Shown here in pieces: positions 35,946 to 46,223 of a stretch of DNA of 50,725 bases. Source of the stretch: an uncultured Nitrospirota bacterium (GTDB lineage: Bacteria; Nitrospirota; Nitrospiria; Nitrospirales; UBA8639); contig CAKZPV010000040.1 of the NCBI GenBank assembly GCA_937139405.1, positions 1 through 50,725 of the forward strand, given 5' to 3'. Numbering within the stretch: position 1 is the stretch's first letter; each line of letters opens with the position of its first letter. The translations under genes were made by a program, and so were the position numbers. The notes beneath the pieces are model-generated. The model was given only the letters and a program-made list of their open reading frames with translations, did not search any database and was not told where the DNA came from.

Positions 35946-36488
35946 TTAGTTCAAGATTTTAAACCCTGTGACGGTGTGACCTTTTACTTGCACTTCCATG
36001 GCCACAAAATCTTGAGCGGCCTTGGTCATTTGGTCCATAAGAGCTTTGTCTTTAACTGCTAATCTTACCGTGGTTTGCGGTGTGTACCAGCCAGAGTACG
36101 GATTGTTGTTGTCCGTTCCACCTTGGTATCCCCACCCGCAGCAGGACACTAACGGATCTGGCAATGTTTGAATGCGGTCATCAGACGCTCGGCCTGGAGG
36201 GTCGCCCACTTCGGCTGGTTCCGAGGTATTCCAATATTGAATACCGAACATAATTTCGCCATCAGGATTGTCTGCCCAATGTCCAAAAATTCGGCCCTTA
36301 AAACTTGTGGCCGGCACACCTTTGTAGGAAATATCACCTTGCGAAGTGATATCTTTCGGGTCTCCTTTTGCCTTTGGATTTCCAGCGGCAGGGCCTTTTT
36401 GCGCGTAAACCGCTCCGGCCATACCCATGCTTAGTAGGCCAAACGCACAGAGAGCTACCATCGCCCGACGTAGAGATGACTTCTTCAT
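35946..36488 (-). CDS. Secreted protein of unknown function (pair member 1)
   Basis: The 180-residue protein from ATG 36488 has the ribosome site AAGGAGGGAGCAG and a signal peptide (MVALCAFGLLSMGMAGAVYA). The frame is open further upstream, but that part lacks a ribosome site and would hide the signal. The mature protein carries a Gly/Lys/Pro-rich start and a SCCGWGYQGG motif with adjacent cysteines. It is the first gene behind the promoter at 36637-36665. No family is recognised. Strong promoter and ribosome site suggest high expression. Confidence 0.78.
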   Translation of the reverse strand: MKKSSLRRAMVALCAFGLLSMGMAGAVYAQKGPAAGNPKAKGDPKDITSQGDISYKGVPATSFKGRIFGHWADNPDGEIMFGIQYWNTSEPAEVGDPPGRASDDRIQTLPDPLVSCCGWGYQGGTDNNNPYSGWYTPQTTVRLAVKDKALMDQMTKAAQDFVAMEVQVKGHTVTGFKILN

Positions 36489-36636
36489 CTGCTCCCTCCT
36501 TACAGTGTTAGAATGACAAAAATTAAAAACAAACTTAACCATTTTATGTTCTCAAACCCTAAACCATAACTCCAAAATTCTATTTTTTAATACCCGGACT
36601 TTGCCCCTATCATCAGGCTCGATCTGGGGAGGGACA

Positions 36637-36665
36637 ATGCTACTCGCCCAGGGTATCGTTGTCAA
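36637..36665 (-). promoter_or_regulatory. Strong sigma-70-type promoter of the secreted pair
   Basis: A perfect TTGACA is followed, 17 bases later, by TAGCAT. The start would be near 36630, giving a leader of about 140 bases that is AT-rich near the gene. No gene lies in 36489-36693. Confidence 0.65.
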
Positions 36666-36693
36666 GCAGTTTTTCTCTCTGAATTTTTAAGGT

Positions 36694-37962
36694 TTATCCC
36701 CATTTTGCAGCCATTTTTTTAGGTATTGGACCTAGGGCCGTTACAACAAATTCCTTTTGATCTAATAACTTCTGACTGAGTTGGCGGATTTGATCTGGGG
36801 ATATGCGGTCAATGGCTTTTACGATTTCTTGTAGCGTCACATGACGGCCTTGATAGAGTTCGTCTTTAGCCAGTTTATTCATGCGGCCATATGTCCCCTC
36901 TAAACCCAACATAAGGTTACCTTTCAGTTGAGTCTTAGTCCGCTCTAATTCTTTCTCGGCCACTTCACGACGACACAATTTCCTTGCTTCTTTGCAAATC
37001 TGCTCAATAACGGTTTCCACTTCCGTTGGTCGTGTAGCCGCGTAAACCGTTAAGGTCCCGCCATCCAGAAAACTTGAAAGATGTGAATAGATCGTATAGG
37101 CCAACCCTCGCTTTTCGCGTACCTCTTGGAATAGCCGCGAACTGACTCCTCCTCCTAAAATCGTATTCATCACATACGCCACATACCGATCAGGATGCCC
37201 GACCTCAAGCCCATTGAATCCCACGCAGAGATGCACTTGTTCCAACGGTTTATGATGAAGACTTTGGCGAGTTCGTGCTTTGTCCGGCCAACAATTACTT
37301 GCATTTGTCTCAGAAGGGTTTCTCGCTCCTTCACATTGCCATTGCCCAAAATATTCGTTGATTTGATCTAACAATTGCGGAAAAGAAAAGTTTCCAGCTA
37401 CCGCCACAATCGTGTTTTCCGGTCGATAGAATTTGTGTTTATAATGCAGAAGTGTTCGGCGATTCATGCGTTGCATAGATCTTGGTGTCCCTAAAATTGG
37501 ACGGCCGATTGGATGGTTACCCAAAACATCCTTGGCATGCAACTCATGAATATAATCTTCTGGGTCATCTTGAACCGTTCGTATTTCTTCGATCACAATC
37601 TGTTTTTCTTTTTCAAGATCACGAACCCCGAAACGAGAATGATGAAAAAGATCAGCTAACAAGTCAAAGGCTGCACCGACTTGTTGATCTAAGACTTTGA
37701 CATAAAACGCCGTCGCCTCATGGGTGGTAAAGGCATTCATTTCGCCACCCAGTGCATCAATCTCGTTGGAAATCTGCGCGGCCGTGCGATTTCGTGTCCC
37801 CTTGAACATCATATGTTCTATAAAGTGAGAATAGCCTTCTTCACCTTTGATTTCGTAGCGACTCCCCACATTCGCCCACACTCCGAGGGCCACCGACCTC
37901 AATGAGGACATCCGCTCAAGCACAACCCGAACGCCATTATCCAATACGACTTTTTTATACAT
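36694..37962 (-). CDS. M16-family zinc peptidase
   Basis: The 422-residue protein has the inverted zinc motif HFIEH at 46-50 and EIRTVQDDPEDYIHELH, with the second M16 domain after about 225. It lacks a signal peptide and is of the single-chain processing-peptidase type often found after pnp. It begins 20 bases after the pnp stop and is likely the last gene of that operon. The substrate is unknown. Confidence 0.92.
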   Translation of the reverse strand: MYKKVVLDNGVRVVLERMSSLRSVALGVWANVGSRYEIKGEEGYSHFIEHMMFKGTRNRTAAQISNEIDALGGEMNAFTTHEATAFYVKVLDQQVGAAFDLLADLFHHSRFGVRDLEKEKQIVIEEIRTVQDDPEDYIHELHAKDVLGNHPIGRPILGTPRSMQRMNRRTLLHYKHKFYRPENTIVAVAGNFSFPQLLDQINEYFGQWQCEGARNPSETNASNCWPDKARTRQSLHHKPLEQVHLCVGFNGLEVGHPDRYVAYVMNTILGGGVSSRLFQEVREKRGLAYTIYSHLSSFLDGGTLTVYAATRPTEVETVIEQICKEARKLCRREVAEKELERTKTQLKGNLMLGLEGTYGRMNKLAKDELYQGRHVTLQEIVKAIDRISPDQIRQLSQKLLDQKEFVVTALGPIPKKMAAKWG

Positions 37963-37982
37963 GGTCTTTCAACTGGGAAGAG

Positions 37983-40088
37983 TTACGCCGAAGGTTGATC
38001 GCTCTCGGCTTGTTCCGCCATAGCTTCTTTCCGACTGAGGCGGATTTTACCTTGCCGATCAATTTCAAGAACTTTGACAAGAATTTTTTCGCCCTCAGAC
38101 ACTTCATTGGCGACGGATTCCACACGATGCGGAGCTAATTGTGAGATGTGAACCAGTCCATCCATATTCGGGAGAATTTCCACAAACGCGCCAAAATCCA
38201 TAATTTTTTTGACCGTGCCTAAGTAAATTTTCCCAATCTCCGCTTCTTCAACCAAGCCGAGCACCATATCCATCGCCTTTTTGGCTGAACTCTCATCGAC
38301 CGCGGCAATCGTCACAATCCCAGTATCTTCAACATTCATTTTCACACCACATTCGGAAATAATGCCACGGATGACTTTTCCACCCGGACCAATGATATCG
38401 CGAATCTTGTCTTGCTTAATTTGAATGGTGCTAATCCGAGGAGCATAGGGGGCCAATTCAGTCCGATGAGTAGGGAGACATTCATTCATTTTCTCCAAAA
38501 TGGTCAAGCGTCCTCCACGTGCCTGCGCAAGAGCTTGGCGCATGAGGGTTGGAGTCACCCCACCTATTTTAATATCCATCTGTAACGCCGTCACACCATC
38601 TTTGGTCCCAGCTACCTTGAAATCCATGTCACCTAAATGATCTTCCATGCCTGAAATATCAGACAAAATAGCCAGCTGCTCGCCTTCGAGGATTAACCCC
38701 ATCGCAATTCCCGCAACAGGCGCCTTTAGCGGCGCGGCCGAATCCATAAGGGCTAAGGTCCCACTACAAATCGTGGCCATTGAGGATGAGCCGTTTGATT
38801 CTAAGACTTCTGAGACAATCCGAATTGTGTAAGGGAATGCTTCTTTCGTGGGTAATACAGCAGTCAACGCTCGTTCAGCTAATTTCCCATGTCCGACTTC
38901 CCGCCGCCCTGGACCCCGCAAAAATTTTGCCTCACCGACGCTAAACGGGGGGAAATTATAATGCAGCATAAATGAACGAGAATATTCGCCTTCCAGGGCA
39001 TCAATTCGCTGTTCATCATCGCCCGTTCCTAAGGTAACCACCCCCAAACTTTGAGTTTCTCCTCTAGTGAACAAGGCTGACCCATGCGTTCTCGGCAAAA
39101 TTCCCACTTCACAAGTAATAGGACGAACATCAGCCAACCCTCGTCCATCAGGGCGAGTTTTCTTTTCCAAAATCATCCGTCGAACTTCAGAATATTCCAA
39201 CTCATGAAACGCTCTCTTAACATGAGACTTCCGCTCATCATCTTCACCAGCAACCGCTTCAATCGATTCTTGAAGGATTTGATCAAACCGTTCCTGGCGA
39301 TCAGCTTTTCCCGGGATATACATGGCTTCACAGATCGACGAAGCCACCTGCGAACGAACCGCCTTTTCCACTTCTTCATCAAGTGCTTCAGCTTGGAACA
39401 CACGCTTGGACTTTCCAACTTTATCCTGGAGTTCTTGAATCTTGGCGATAATTTTTTTAATTTCCGCATGGGCCAATTCGATGGCATCAATCATGGTGTC
39501 TTCAGAAAGCCCATTGGCGCCAGCCTCAACCATCATCACGGCGTCTTGCGTCCCGGCCACGACCAGATTTAATTCACTAGTTTCCAAGGCATCTCGATCT
39601 GGGTTAACCACAAACGCTCCGTCAACTCGACCGATTCTGACGGAAGCCAAATGCCCAGCATTGGGAATATCCGAAACGGCCAAGGCTGCAGAAGCCGCCA
39701 CAATGCCTACCACATCCGATGACATTGTTTGATCAATGGAAAGCACGGTCACGATGACTTGCGTCTCATAATAAAATCCATCCGGCATCAGTGGACGAAT
39801 CGGACGGTCAATCAGACGGCTGGTCAGAACCTCTTTCTCACTGGGCGCGCCTTCTCGTCGAAAAAACCCACCAGGAATTTTTCCAGCCGCATAAAATTTC
39901 TCTTGGTAATTCACTGTGAGAGGAATGAAACCAGCGTCCGGCTTGAACGTCCTCGAAGCCACGGCTGTGGCCAACACGACCGTATCAGCATAGGTGGCTA
40001 ATACTGCGCCATCAGCCTGTTTTGCCATTCGACCAGTTTCTAACCGAAGCGGGCGACCACCAAGTTCCATTTCAACGACATGAATCAT
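37983..40088 (-). CDS. pnp: Polyribonucleotide nucleotidyltransferase (PNPase)
   Basis: The 701-residue protein has two RNase PH-like domains, an alpha-helical linker, a KH domain (IRDIIGPGGKVIRGI at about 570) and a C-terminal S1 domain (KIYLGTVKKIMDFGAFVEI). It degrades RNA 3' to 5' with phosphate and can add tails. It lies 166 bases after rpsO, with a small hairpin between them, the conserved rpsO-pnp order. Confidence 0.97.
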   Translation of the reverse strand: MIHVVEMELGGRPLRLETGRMAKQADGAVLATYADTVVLATAVASRTFKPDAGFIPLTVNYQEKFYAAGKIPGGFFRREGAPSEKEVLTSRLIDRPIRPLMPDGFYYETQVIVTVLSIDQTMSSDVVGIVAASAALAVSDIPNAGHLASVRIGRVDGAFVVNPDRDALETSELNLVVAGTQDAVMMVEAGANGLSEDTMIDAIELAHAEIKKIIAKIQELQDKVGKSKRVFQAEALDEEVEKAVRSQVASSICEAMYIPGKADRQERFDQILQESIEAVAGEDDERKSHVKRAFHELEYSEVRRMILEKKTRPDGRGLADVRPITCEVGILPRTHGSALFTRGETQSLGVVTLGTGDDEQRIDALEGEYSRSFMLHYNFPPFSVGEAKFLRGPGRREVGHGKLAERALTAVLPTKEAFPYTIRIVSEVLESNGSSSMATICSGTLALMDSAAPLKAPVAGIAMGLILEGEQLAILSDISGMEDHLGDMDFKVAGTKDGVTALQMDIKIGGVTPTLMRQALAQARGGRLTILEKMNECLPTHRTELAPYAPRISTIQIKQDKIRDIIGPGGKVIRGIISECGVKMNVEDTGIVTIAAVDESSAKKAMDMVLGLVEEAEIGKIYLGTVKKIMDFGAFVEILPNMDGLVHISQLAPHRVESVANEVSEGEKILVKVLEIDRQGKIRLSRKEAMAEQAESDQPSA

Positions 40089-40205
40089 GTTTCAACCTTC
40101 TTTCTGAATCCTTTAAAATGCTCAATTGTATTTTGCGTTTGGAATTTCCTGCTTCGGATTAAAAAACGTGAACATACATATGGGTCAAATGCGTCAGCAT
40201 TACCA

Positions 40206-40229
40206 GGGTCAAATCATCACCTTTGATCC
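40206..40229. other. Hairpin between rpsO and pnp
   Basis: GGGTCAAA (40206-40213) pairs with TTTGATCC (40222-40229), with one G-T pair and an 8-base loop. A second GGGTCAAAT lies at about 40184, so another pairing is possible. No T-run follows, so it may be a processing site, as known between these genes in E. coli. Confidence 0.35.
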
Positions 40230-40254
40230 GCACAACCCAGAGAAAAGCTACTGA

Positions 40255-40524
40255 TTACTTCCGAATACCTAAATCGGCAATGACGGCTTGATATTTTTTT
40301 TCATCTCCTCGCCGCAAGTAGTCTAAGAGCTTGCGCCGCTTACTCACCATTTTCAGTAATCCTCGACGAGAATGATGATCCTTTTTATGCGTTTTAAAAT
40401 GATCTGTCAGACTTGTAATTCGCTTAGTCAATATCGAGATTTGGACTTCTGATGATCCTGTATCTCGGTCATGAATTTGGTGCGAAACCACTGCTGCTGT
40501 TTTTTCTTCTTTCGTCAATGCCAT
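40255..40524 (-). CDS. rpsO: 30S ribosomal protein S15
   Basis: The 89-residue protein shows [40 protein letters not shown] and the usual length. S15 binds 16S rRNA early in small-subunit assembly. It lies between truB and pnp, as in most bacteria. The 103-base leader before it has no clear regulatory fold that I can identify. Confidence 0.98.
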   Translation of the reverse strand: MALTKEEKTAAVVSHQIHDRDTGSSEVQISILTKRITSLTDHFKTHKKDHHSRRGLLKMVSKRRKLLDYLRRGDEKKYQAVIADLGIRK

Positions 40525-40627
40525 AATGCCTCCTTCGGAATATTCTCCTCTGCTGAAAATCTACTCTCTCCCTCAAACAAGAAACAATAAATGATGAATC
40601 TGCCTCAAATGAATATTCTCAATTTCT

Positions 40628-41611
40628 TTATCCTAAGACAGTATCTAACGCCAATACAGGGCCATTCTGTCCAGATTGCAACGAAGGACCGGTCCCTAAA
40701 GCCAACAACGAACCCTCTATGGTTTTCACACGAACTCTCATGCCTTCTCCTAGAGTCGCAGTGACTGGCCTTTCCCCAGCCCATTCTACCCGATTCCATG
40801 GAATAGCATTTCCATGAAGCACTTTCCGCGCATCGTCTCCATTCACCACCACAGCCGGAAACTGTCCTAATGCTCGATCCAACGTCCACCATGCTCCATG
40901 CAATTGCGAAGCATCAGCGAGGGATTCCATATCTAGAGCTTGATCAAGATGTAACGGGCCAACCCGTCTGCGTTGCAGCCACTTTAAATGCCCACCGACA
41001 CCCAGGCGATCACCAATATCGGCACATATTGTCCTGACATAAGTCCCTTTTGAGCAGGCTACACGAAAACTGACCTCAGGAAGAGCCATGTGCTGGATTT
41101 CTAGGTCATGAATCACTACAGTTTTCGCCTGACGTTCAACAGTTTGCCCTTTCCGAGCTTTTTTGTACAAGGGCTGTCCCCCAACTTTCACCGCTGAATA
41201 CATGGGTGGCACTTGCTGTATTGGACCACGAAAACCCATGAATGCCGATCGCACATCATCTTCAGACACGGATTCGCAAGACTTCTCTTCCCGCACGGTC
41301 CCCCACGCATCTTGAGTATCCGTTGCTTGCCCTAAATGAAGAACTGCCGCATATTCTTTATCCCAATCCAAAAGATATTGCGCAATTTTAGTTCCTTTTC
41401 CAATCAAGATGGGTAAAACCCCAGTTGCGTGCGGATCCAGAGTCCCAGCATGGCCGACCTTCTGAATCCCTAAAACCGTTCGAACCCGGCCCACCACATC
41501 ATGCGACGTCCACCCATCAGGCTTATTCACAATCAAGACCCCATGAGGAACAAGCTGCACGGTCGCACCCTCAACTCTTGAATGTTCCATACAGGCTGAA
41601 AGGAATGTCAT
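40628..41611 (-). CDS. truB: tRNA pseudouridine-55 synthase
   Basis: The 327-residue protein carries GHAGTLDPHATGVLPILIGK with the catalytic Asp at residue 59, and KGTYVRTICADIG. It makes pseudouridine 55 in the T loop of tRNAs. The ATG at 41611 gives a short extra start; ATG 41590 is an alternative. The gene follows rbfA by 18 bases. Confidence 0.95.
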   Translation of the reverse strand: MTFLSACMEHSRVEGATVQLVPHGVLIVNKPDGWTSHDVVGRVRTVLGIQKVGHAGTLDPHATGVLPILIGKGTKIAQYLLDWDKEYAAVLHLGQATDTQDAWGTVREEKSCESVSEDDVRSAFMGFRGPIQQVPPMYSAVKVGGQPLYKKARKGQTVERQAKTVVIHDLEIQHMALPEVSFRVACSKGTYVRTICADIGDRLGVGGHLKWLQRRRVGPLHLDQALDMESLADASQLHGAWWTLDRALGQFPAVVVNGDDARKVLHGNAIPWNRVEWAGERPVTATLGEGMRVRVKTIEGSLLALGTGPSLQSGQNGPVLALDTVLG

Positions 41612-41629
41612 AAATAACTAGTTCTGCCT

Positions 41630-42022
41630 CTAAGTACAAGAAATCGAGGATTCGCCTGATTCGTTCTGACCTTCAGGGGGAAGCGAGTCAAGAATCTTTT
41701 CAATTCGATCGGCATATTCAGCGCTGGTATCTTGATAGAACACTATTTCAGGTGTATAGCGTAGATTGAGCCGTCTTCCTACTTCTGTCCGAATAAACCC
41801 CACAGCACTTCTTAAACCTGGAGCTATTTGTTGCTCATATTGCTCTGGAGCTAACGTCGATACATAGACTCGAGCAATCTTGAGATCAGCTGTCATTTTG
41901 ACATCCGTGACGGTAACAAACTGAACCCGTGGGTCTTTTATCTTTCGGGAAAGAATCTCAGCGACTTCCATCCGGATTTGATCGGCCACTCGTGTCGCCC
42001 GACTGATCGTTGATTTTGGCAT
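41630..42022 (-). CDS. rbfA: Ribosome-binding factor A
   Basis: The 130-residue KH-fold protein has RATRVADQIRMEVAEILSRK, KDPRVQFVTVTDVKMTADL and ARVYVSTL. RbfA helps late 16S maturation and cold adaptation. It follows ylxP by 21 bases. Confidence 0.96.
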   Translation of the reverse strand: MPKSTISRATRVADQIRMEVAEILSRKIKDPRVQFVTVTDVKMTADLKIARVYVSTLAPEQYEQQIAPGLRSAVGFIRTEVGRRLNLRYTPEIVFYQDTSAEYADRIEKILDSLPPEGQNESGESSISCT

Positions 42023-42043
42023 GATTCCAAGCGGGTTAAAGCC

Positions 42044-42331
42044 TTATAACACTTCAATCTGAGACCGTAAGAGTTCGAGTGACGGATTGGCTCGTATTTC
42101 ATTGAGAACATGCTCTAGCGTCTGATGAACTCGGGCCGACTCATTGGCAACGGTTGCAATGCCCAAAATAGATTTTTGCCAGAGATTCATTTCATCAATT
42201 TCAGCAACCGAAACGTTGAACCGATTCTGGAGGCGGGTTTTCAAGCTGACAAGAATTTTTCGCTTTCCTTTGAGTGATTGAACCTCAGGGTAATGTAATT
42301 CTACCGTACACAACCCCACAATCATCCCCAT
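42044..42331 (-). CDS. ylxP: YlxP-like (DUF503) protein
   Basis: The 95-residue protein begins MGMIVGLCTVELHYPEVQSL, and SLKGKRKILVSLKTRLQNRF with NVSVAEIDEMNLWQKSILGI fits the DUF503 family. It sits between infB and rbfA, the typical YlxP position. The function is unknown, with a link to translation inferred from context. Confidence 0.92.
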   Translation of the reverse strand: MGMIVGLCTVELHYPEVQSLKGKRKILVSLKTRLQNRFNVSVAEIDEMNLWQKSILGIATVANESARVHQTLEHVLNEIRANPSLELLRSQIEVL

Positions 42332-42358
42332 TCCGTCCGCCCTGCAGTCACATCCGTT

Positions 42359-44929
42359 TTATAATTTGGTCGCCTCCTCCTCTAACACATAGGCTTCCAA
42401 AACATCTCCAACCTTTACATCATTAAAATTTTCAACCCCAATTCCGCATTCATACCCTTGCTGAACTTCCTTGGCATCATCTTTAAAGCGACGCAATGAA
42501 CCAATTTTTCCTTCGTAGACCATTACTTGATCCCGCACCACCCGCACCTTTGTGTTGGTACGCGAGATCGTGCCGTCCGTGACATAACAACCAGAAATAG
42601 TTCCCATCTTCGGAACAGAGAACAGTTGCCGAACTTCTGCATGGCCCAAGACCCGTTCTTTAATGGTAGGCGCCAAAAGTCCTTCGGCCGCTGAACGAAC
42701 ATCATCCAGCACATTATAAATAATGGTGTACAATCGAATTTCTACACCTTCACGTTCAGCAATATTTGCTGCATTAGAATCAGGTCGAATGTGAAATCCA
42801 ATAATAATGGCCTTAGACGCAGCAGCTAATAACACATCCGACTCATTAATACCGCCGACCCCACTATGAATGATTTTCAGCTTCACAGCATTGGTCGAAA
42901 TTTTTTGCAAGGCATCACCCAGGGCCCCCACGGAACCTTGGGCATCCGCTTTGAGAAGGACGGGCAATTCCTTAACTTCACCATCTTGGCTTTCGGCAAA
43001 CAAATCATCCAAGGTTCGTCGAGACGAAGTCGCAAATCCAACATCTTTTTGCTTTTGCATGCGGTCTTGCGCAATTTCTCTCGCCGCTCGTTCATCTTTG
43101 ACCGCGACAAGTTGATCCCCAGCTTCTGGAACCCCTAACAACCCAATTATTTCGACAGGTGTGGAGGGTCCGGCTTCCTTAAGACGGGCTCCTTTATCGG
43201 ATGTAAGTCCACGTACTCGGCCACTCACTGAACCCACAACAAAGGTCTCGCCGACCTTTAAGGTTCCACCTTGAATTAACACAGTCGCGACAGGTCCGCG
43301 CCCTTTATCGAGTTTGGCCTCTAGAACGACGCCGCGAGCCGAACATGCCACATTGGCCTTCAATTCCATAACCTCAGCCTGCAGCAGCAACATGTCAAGT
43401 AGAGTATCCAGACCTTGGCTCTGTTTGGCGGAAACCTCTACATAAATGGTTTGTCCTCCCCATGATTCTGGGAGCAACCCATATTCTGCCAAGCCTTGCT
43501 TTACCTGATCAGGGTTGGACCCAGGCAAATCAATTTTATTGACGGCAACAATAATCGGCACGTTCGCAGCCTGCGCGTGATTCACGGCTTCTATCGTCTG
43601 CGGCATCGGTCCATCATCTGCCGCAACGACCAAGACGACGATATCGGTAACTTGTGCGCCGCGAGCCCTCATCCCTGTAAAGGCTTCATGACCTGGGGTA
43701 TCTAAAAAGGTCACACTTTTTTCACCGACACTCACAACGGATGCCCCAATATGCTGAGTAATTCCACCGGCTTCACGATCAGTCACTTGGGTTTTGCGAA
43801 TAGCATCTAATAAGGATGTTTTTCCATGATCAACATGCCCCATCACTGTTACCACCGGGCCGCGTGGCTCCAAGCGTTCATCCCCTCGTGGCTCTAAGAT
43901 ATCTTCTAGTAGGGCTTCTCCACTTTTTGCCGCGACCGCCTCAACAGCAATACCGTACCCTTCAGCAATCAAAAGGCCGGCATCAAGATCCATCGGTTGG
44001 TTCAGCGTTGTGATAACGTTTAAGTCCATCAATTTCCGAAGAATCTCCGTCGGCTTTTGGCCCAGAGTCTCCGCAAAATCTTTGACAGATATTCCAGCCG
44101 GGACCCTCATCACTTTTTTCCTTGGCTTAGTCGTTTCACCGCCAGATGTCGGCTGGACCTGGCGAGCTCGCTCTTCCCGGCGCAATGTAGGCAAGGGACG
44201 AAGGTCCTGCCAAACCGCTGCATCTTCAAATCTGGCGGCAAACATTTCTTCATTTTTTAATCGCGGTCCTTTTTTAGATTTTTTAACTTTTTCATCAGCT
44301 TGGCTGTCTCGTTCAGAAAGAGATCCTTTTTTTTCGACTTTCGCCTCACTTTTCTTTTCTCTTTCATCTACAGGAAGAACAGCTTGAACTCCCTTCTCTA
44401 CCTCGGGGAGCGCGCCGTCAGGAGTAAGTCCCTTTGCAGGCTCATCAGACTCAGACAATGAAGACTCATCTGTTGGCTCGCCAATGCTTACCGGATCTAC
44501 TGTCACAGCAGTGGCACTTGAAGATTCTGCAGAATCTTCTGTTTCTTCATCCCGAACCGACGGAAATTCCTTGGTTTCTGCAGCCAACTCTTCTTCGGTT
44601 TTTTTCTTTTTAATCAGAATATGTTTTTTCGCAGGCTTCTGAGGTTCGGAAGGCATCGAATCCGAAGTGCCTTTCCCTGAAGCTGTGGCATTTTTTTTCA
44701 GGAGTCGTCCACTCGTTTTTTTAATACCAACATGACCAGCTATCCCATCAGCGATAGAGACTCCTTTAGGAGCTGCAACTTTACCTTGAATAACATCCAT
44801 CGCCCACTTGGCCGCATCGTCCTCGACAGCATTACTATGCGAGGTCACCTGAATTCCCAATCGCACTAATTCAGGAATCAACAAGCGACTTTCCATCCCA
44901 AGCTTTTTGGCTATCTCATGAACTCTCAT
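42359..44929 (-). CDS. infB: Translation initiation factor IF-2
   Basis: The 856-residue protein has the IF2N domain ([20 protein letters not shown]), a long charged linker (about 75-250), a second IF2N-like segment before the G domain, and the GTPase motifs [16 protein letters not shown] and NKIDLP. IF-2 places fMet-tRNA on the 30S subunit. It begins nine bases after nusA. Confidence 0.97.
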   Translation of the reverse strand: MRVHEIAKKLGMESRLLIPELVRLGIQVTSHSNAVEDDAAKWAMDVIQGKVAAPKGVSIADGIAGHVGIKKTSGRLLKKNATASGKGTSDSMPSEPQKPAKKHILIKKKKTEEELAAETKEFPSVRDEETEDSAESSSATAVTVDPVSIGEPTDESSLSESDEPAKGLTPDGALPEVEKGVQAVLPVDEREKKSEAKVEKKGSLSERDSQADEKVKKSKKGPRLKNEEMFAARFEDAAVWQDLRPLPTLRREERARQVQPTSGGETTKPRKKVMRVPAGISVKDFAETLGQKPTEILRKLMDLNVITTLNQPMDLDAGLLIAEGYGIAVEAVAAKSGEALLEDILEPRGDERLEPRGPVVTVMGHVDHGKTSLLDAIRKTQVTDREAGGITQHIGASVVSVGEKSVTFLDTPGHEAFTGMRARGAQVTDIVVLVVAADDGPMPQTIEAVNHAQAANVPIIVAVNKIDLPGSNPDQVKQGLAEYGLLPESWGGQTIYVEVSAKQSQGLDTLLDMLLLQAEVMELKANVACSARGVVLEAKLDKGRGPVATVLIQGGTLKVGETFVVGSVSGRVRGLTSDKGARLKEAGPSTPVEIIGLLGVPEAGDQLVAVKDERAAREIAQDRMQKQKDVGFATSSRRTLDDLFAESQDGEVKELPVLLKADAQGSVGALGDALQKISTNAVKLKIIHSGVGGINESDVLLAAASKAIIIGFHIRPDSNAANIAEREGVEIRLYTIIYNVLDDVRSAAEGLLAPTIKERVLGHAEVRQLFSVPKMGTISGCYVTDGTISRTNTKVRVVRDQVMVYEGKIGSLRRFKDDAKEVQQGYECGIGVENFNDVKVGDVLEAYVLEEEATKL

Positions 44930-44938
44930 GCTTTTCCT

Positions 44939-46150
44939 TTACGAGGACGAAGAATCTTCCGAAACCGCCTCTTCAATGGTCTCCTGCTTGGATTCATCGC
45001 TTGCTTCCTCGCCAGCCTGCTGAGCATTTTCTTCCTTGCCTACCGTTTCATCAGCAATATTTGCGGTTTCTTCAGCCAACGCTGCTTTAATCTCCTGATC
45101 ACGCTCCAGCTTTTCTTTTTCATATTCGGTAGAACTAATGATGTCAATTTTCCACCCTGTAAGCTTCGCCGCCAATCGAACATTTTGCCCATTTTTCCCA
45201 ATAGCCAAGGAAAGCTGAGAATCGGCAACAACCACGAGCGCAGATTTTTTTTGCTCATCAATGCCAACTTTTTCAATAGACGCCGGATTCAACGCTTCCC
45301 CAATAAACACGCGAGGATCATCGGTCCAGGGGATAATATCAATCTTCTCGCCACGCAATTCTCGAACGATGGCTTGCACCCTGGAGCCCTTAACCCCAAC
45401 ACATGCTCCGACTGGATCGACCGCCTTATCACGTGAGGCAACTGAAATCTTCGTTCGATCTCCAGGCTCACGAACGACACTCTTTATTTCCACAATTTTT
45501 TCCGAAATTTCCGGCACTTCTAGCCCAAATAACTTCACCACGAAATGCGGATGGGCCCGAGAAAGGATGACTTGTACATCTTTTGGAGTTCGCCTTACTT
45601 CCAGCAGTAATGCCCGAACTCGGTCCCCTCTACGATGTGCTTCACGAGGTATTTGCTCTTGTATCGGCAACAGCGCTTCCGTTTTCCCAATATCAACCAG
45701 ATAATTGCGCCGCTCTTGTCCAAGAATCACTCCATGCACAAGTTCGCCTTCTTTTTTTGAGTATTCGCGTTCAATGGACTCCCATTCCGCCTCTCGAACC
45801 TTTTGACAAATGACCTGCTTAGCCGCTTGTGCCGCAATTCGCCCAAAATCATCCATATCTATGAGAGATCCGATTTCATCACCCATTTCCGCTTCATCAT
45901 CAATTTTTCTGGCTTCTTCTAGGGAAATTTCTGTTTTAGCGTCCACCACATTCTCCGCAATGATCTTCTTGCTTACAATGGAGATTTCCCCGGTATCTGT
46001 ATCAATATCGACCTGAATATTATCCCCCTGACCAAAGCGTTTTTTTGCCGCCGTCAAAAGAGCTGTTTCCAATGCCGCAAGGACTTTTTCTTTCTCAATA
46101 CCTTTTTCTCGACCAATTTGATCGATCACCGACATGAGTTCACTTTTCAT
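44939..46150 (-). CDS. nusA: Transcription termination/antitermination factor NusA
   Basis: I start at ATG 46150 (403 residues), which has AGGA upstream; the longer open frame is not NusA-like. The protein has the N-terminal polymerase-binding domain, an S1 domain (about 135-200), and KH domains (GACVGVKGSRVQAIVRELRG; AIGKNGQNVRLAAKLTGW). It ends in an acidic tail (EEAVSEDSSSS) and lacks the C-terminal AR repeats of E. coli NusA. It follows rimP by 73 bases. Confidence 0.96.
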   Translation of the reverse strand: MKSELMSVIDQIGREKGIEKEKVLAALETALLTAAKKRFGQGDNIQVDIDTDTGEISIVSKKIIAENVVDAKTEISLEEARKIDDEAEMGDEIGSLIDMDDFGRIAAQAAKQVICQKVREAEWESIEREYSKKEGELVHGVILGQERRNYLVDIGKTEALLPIQEQIPREAHRRGDRVRALLLEVRRTPKDVQVILSRAHPHFVVKLFGLEVPEISEKIVEIKSVVREPGDRTKISVASRDKAVDPVGACVGVKGSRVQAIVRELRGEKIDIIPWTDDPRVFIGEALNPASIEKVGIDEQKKSALVVVADSQLSLAIGKNGQNVRLAAKLTGWKIDIISSTEYEKEKLERDQEIKAALAEETANIADETVGKEENAQQAGEEASDESKQETIEEAVSEDSSSS

Positions 46151-46223
46151 GATTGTTCCTCGCAACACACCATAAGTAGTAGCCCTGAAAAGATTAGGAC
46201 TACACAAATCAATAGTAGGAAGA

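Noticed and set aside
36560-36640. Possible cyclic-di-GMP or other riboswitch in the leader of the secreted pair
   Set aside because: A GGGGCAAAGTCCGGG segment is vaguely similar to the GEMM core, but the other conserved pieces and pairing stems are not there.
46151-46207. Extended nusA start at 46207
   Set aside because: The added residues are not NusA-like, and the ATG at 46150 has its own AGGA ribosome site.
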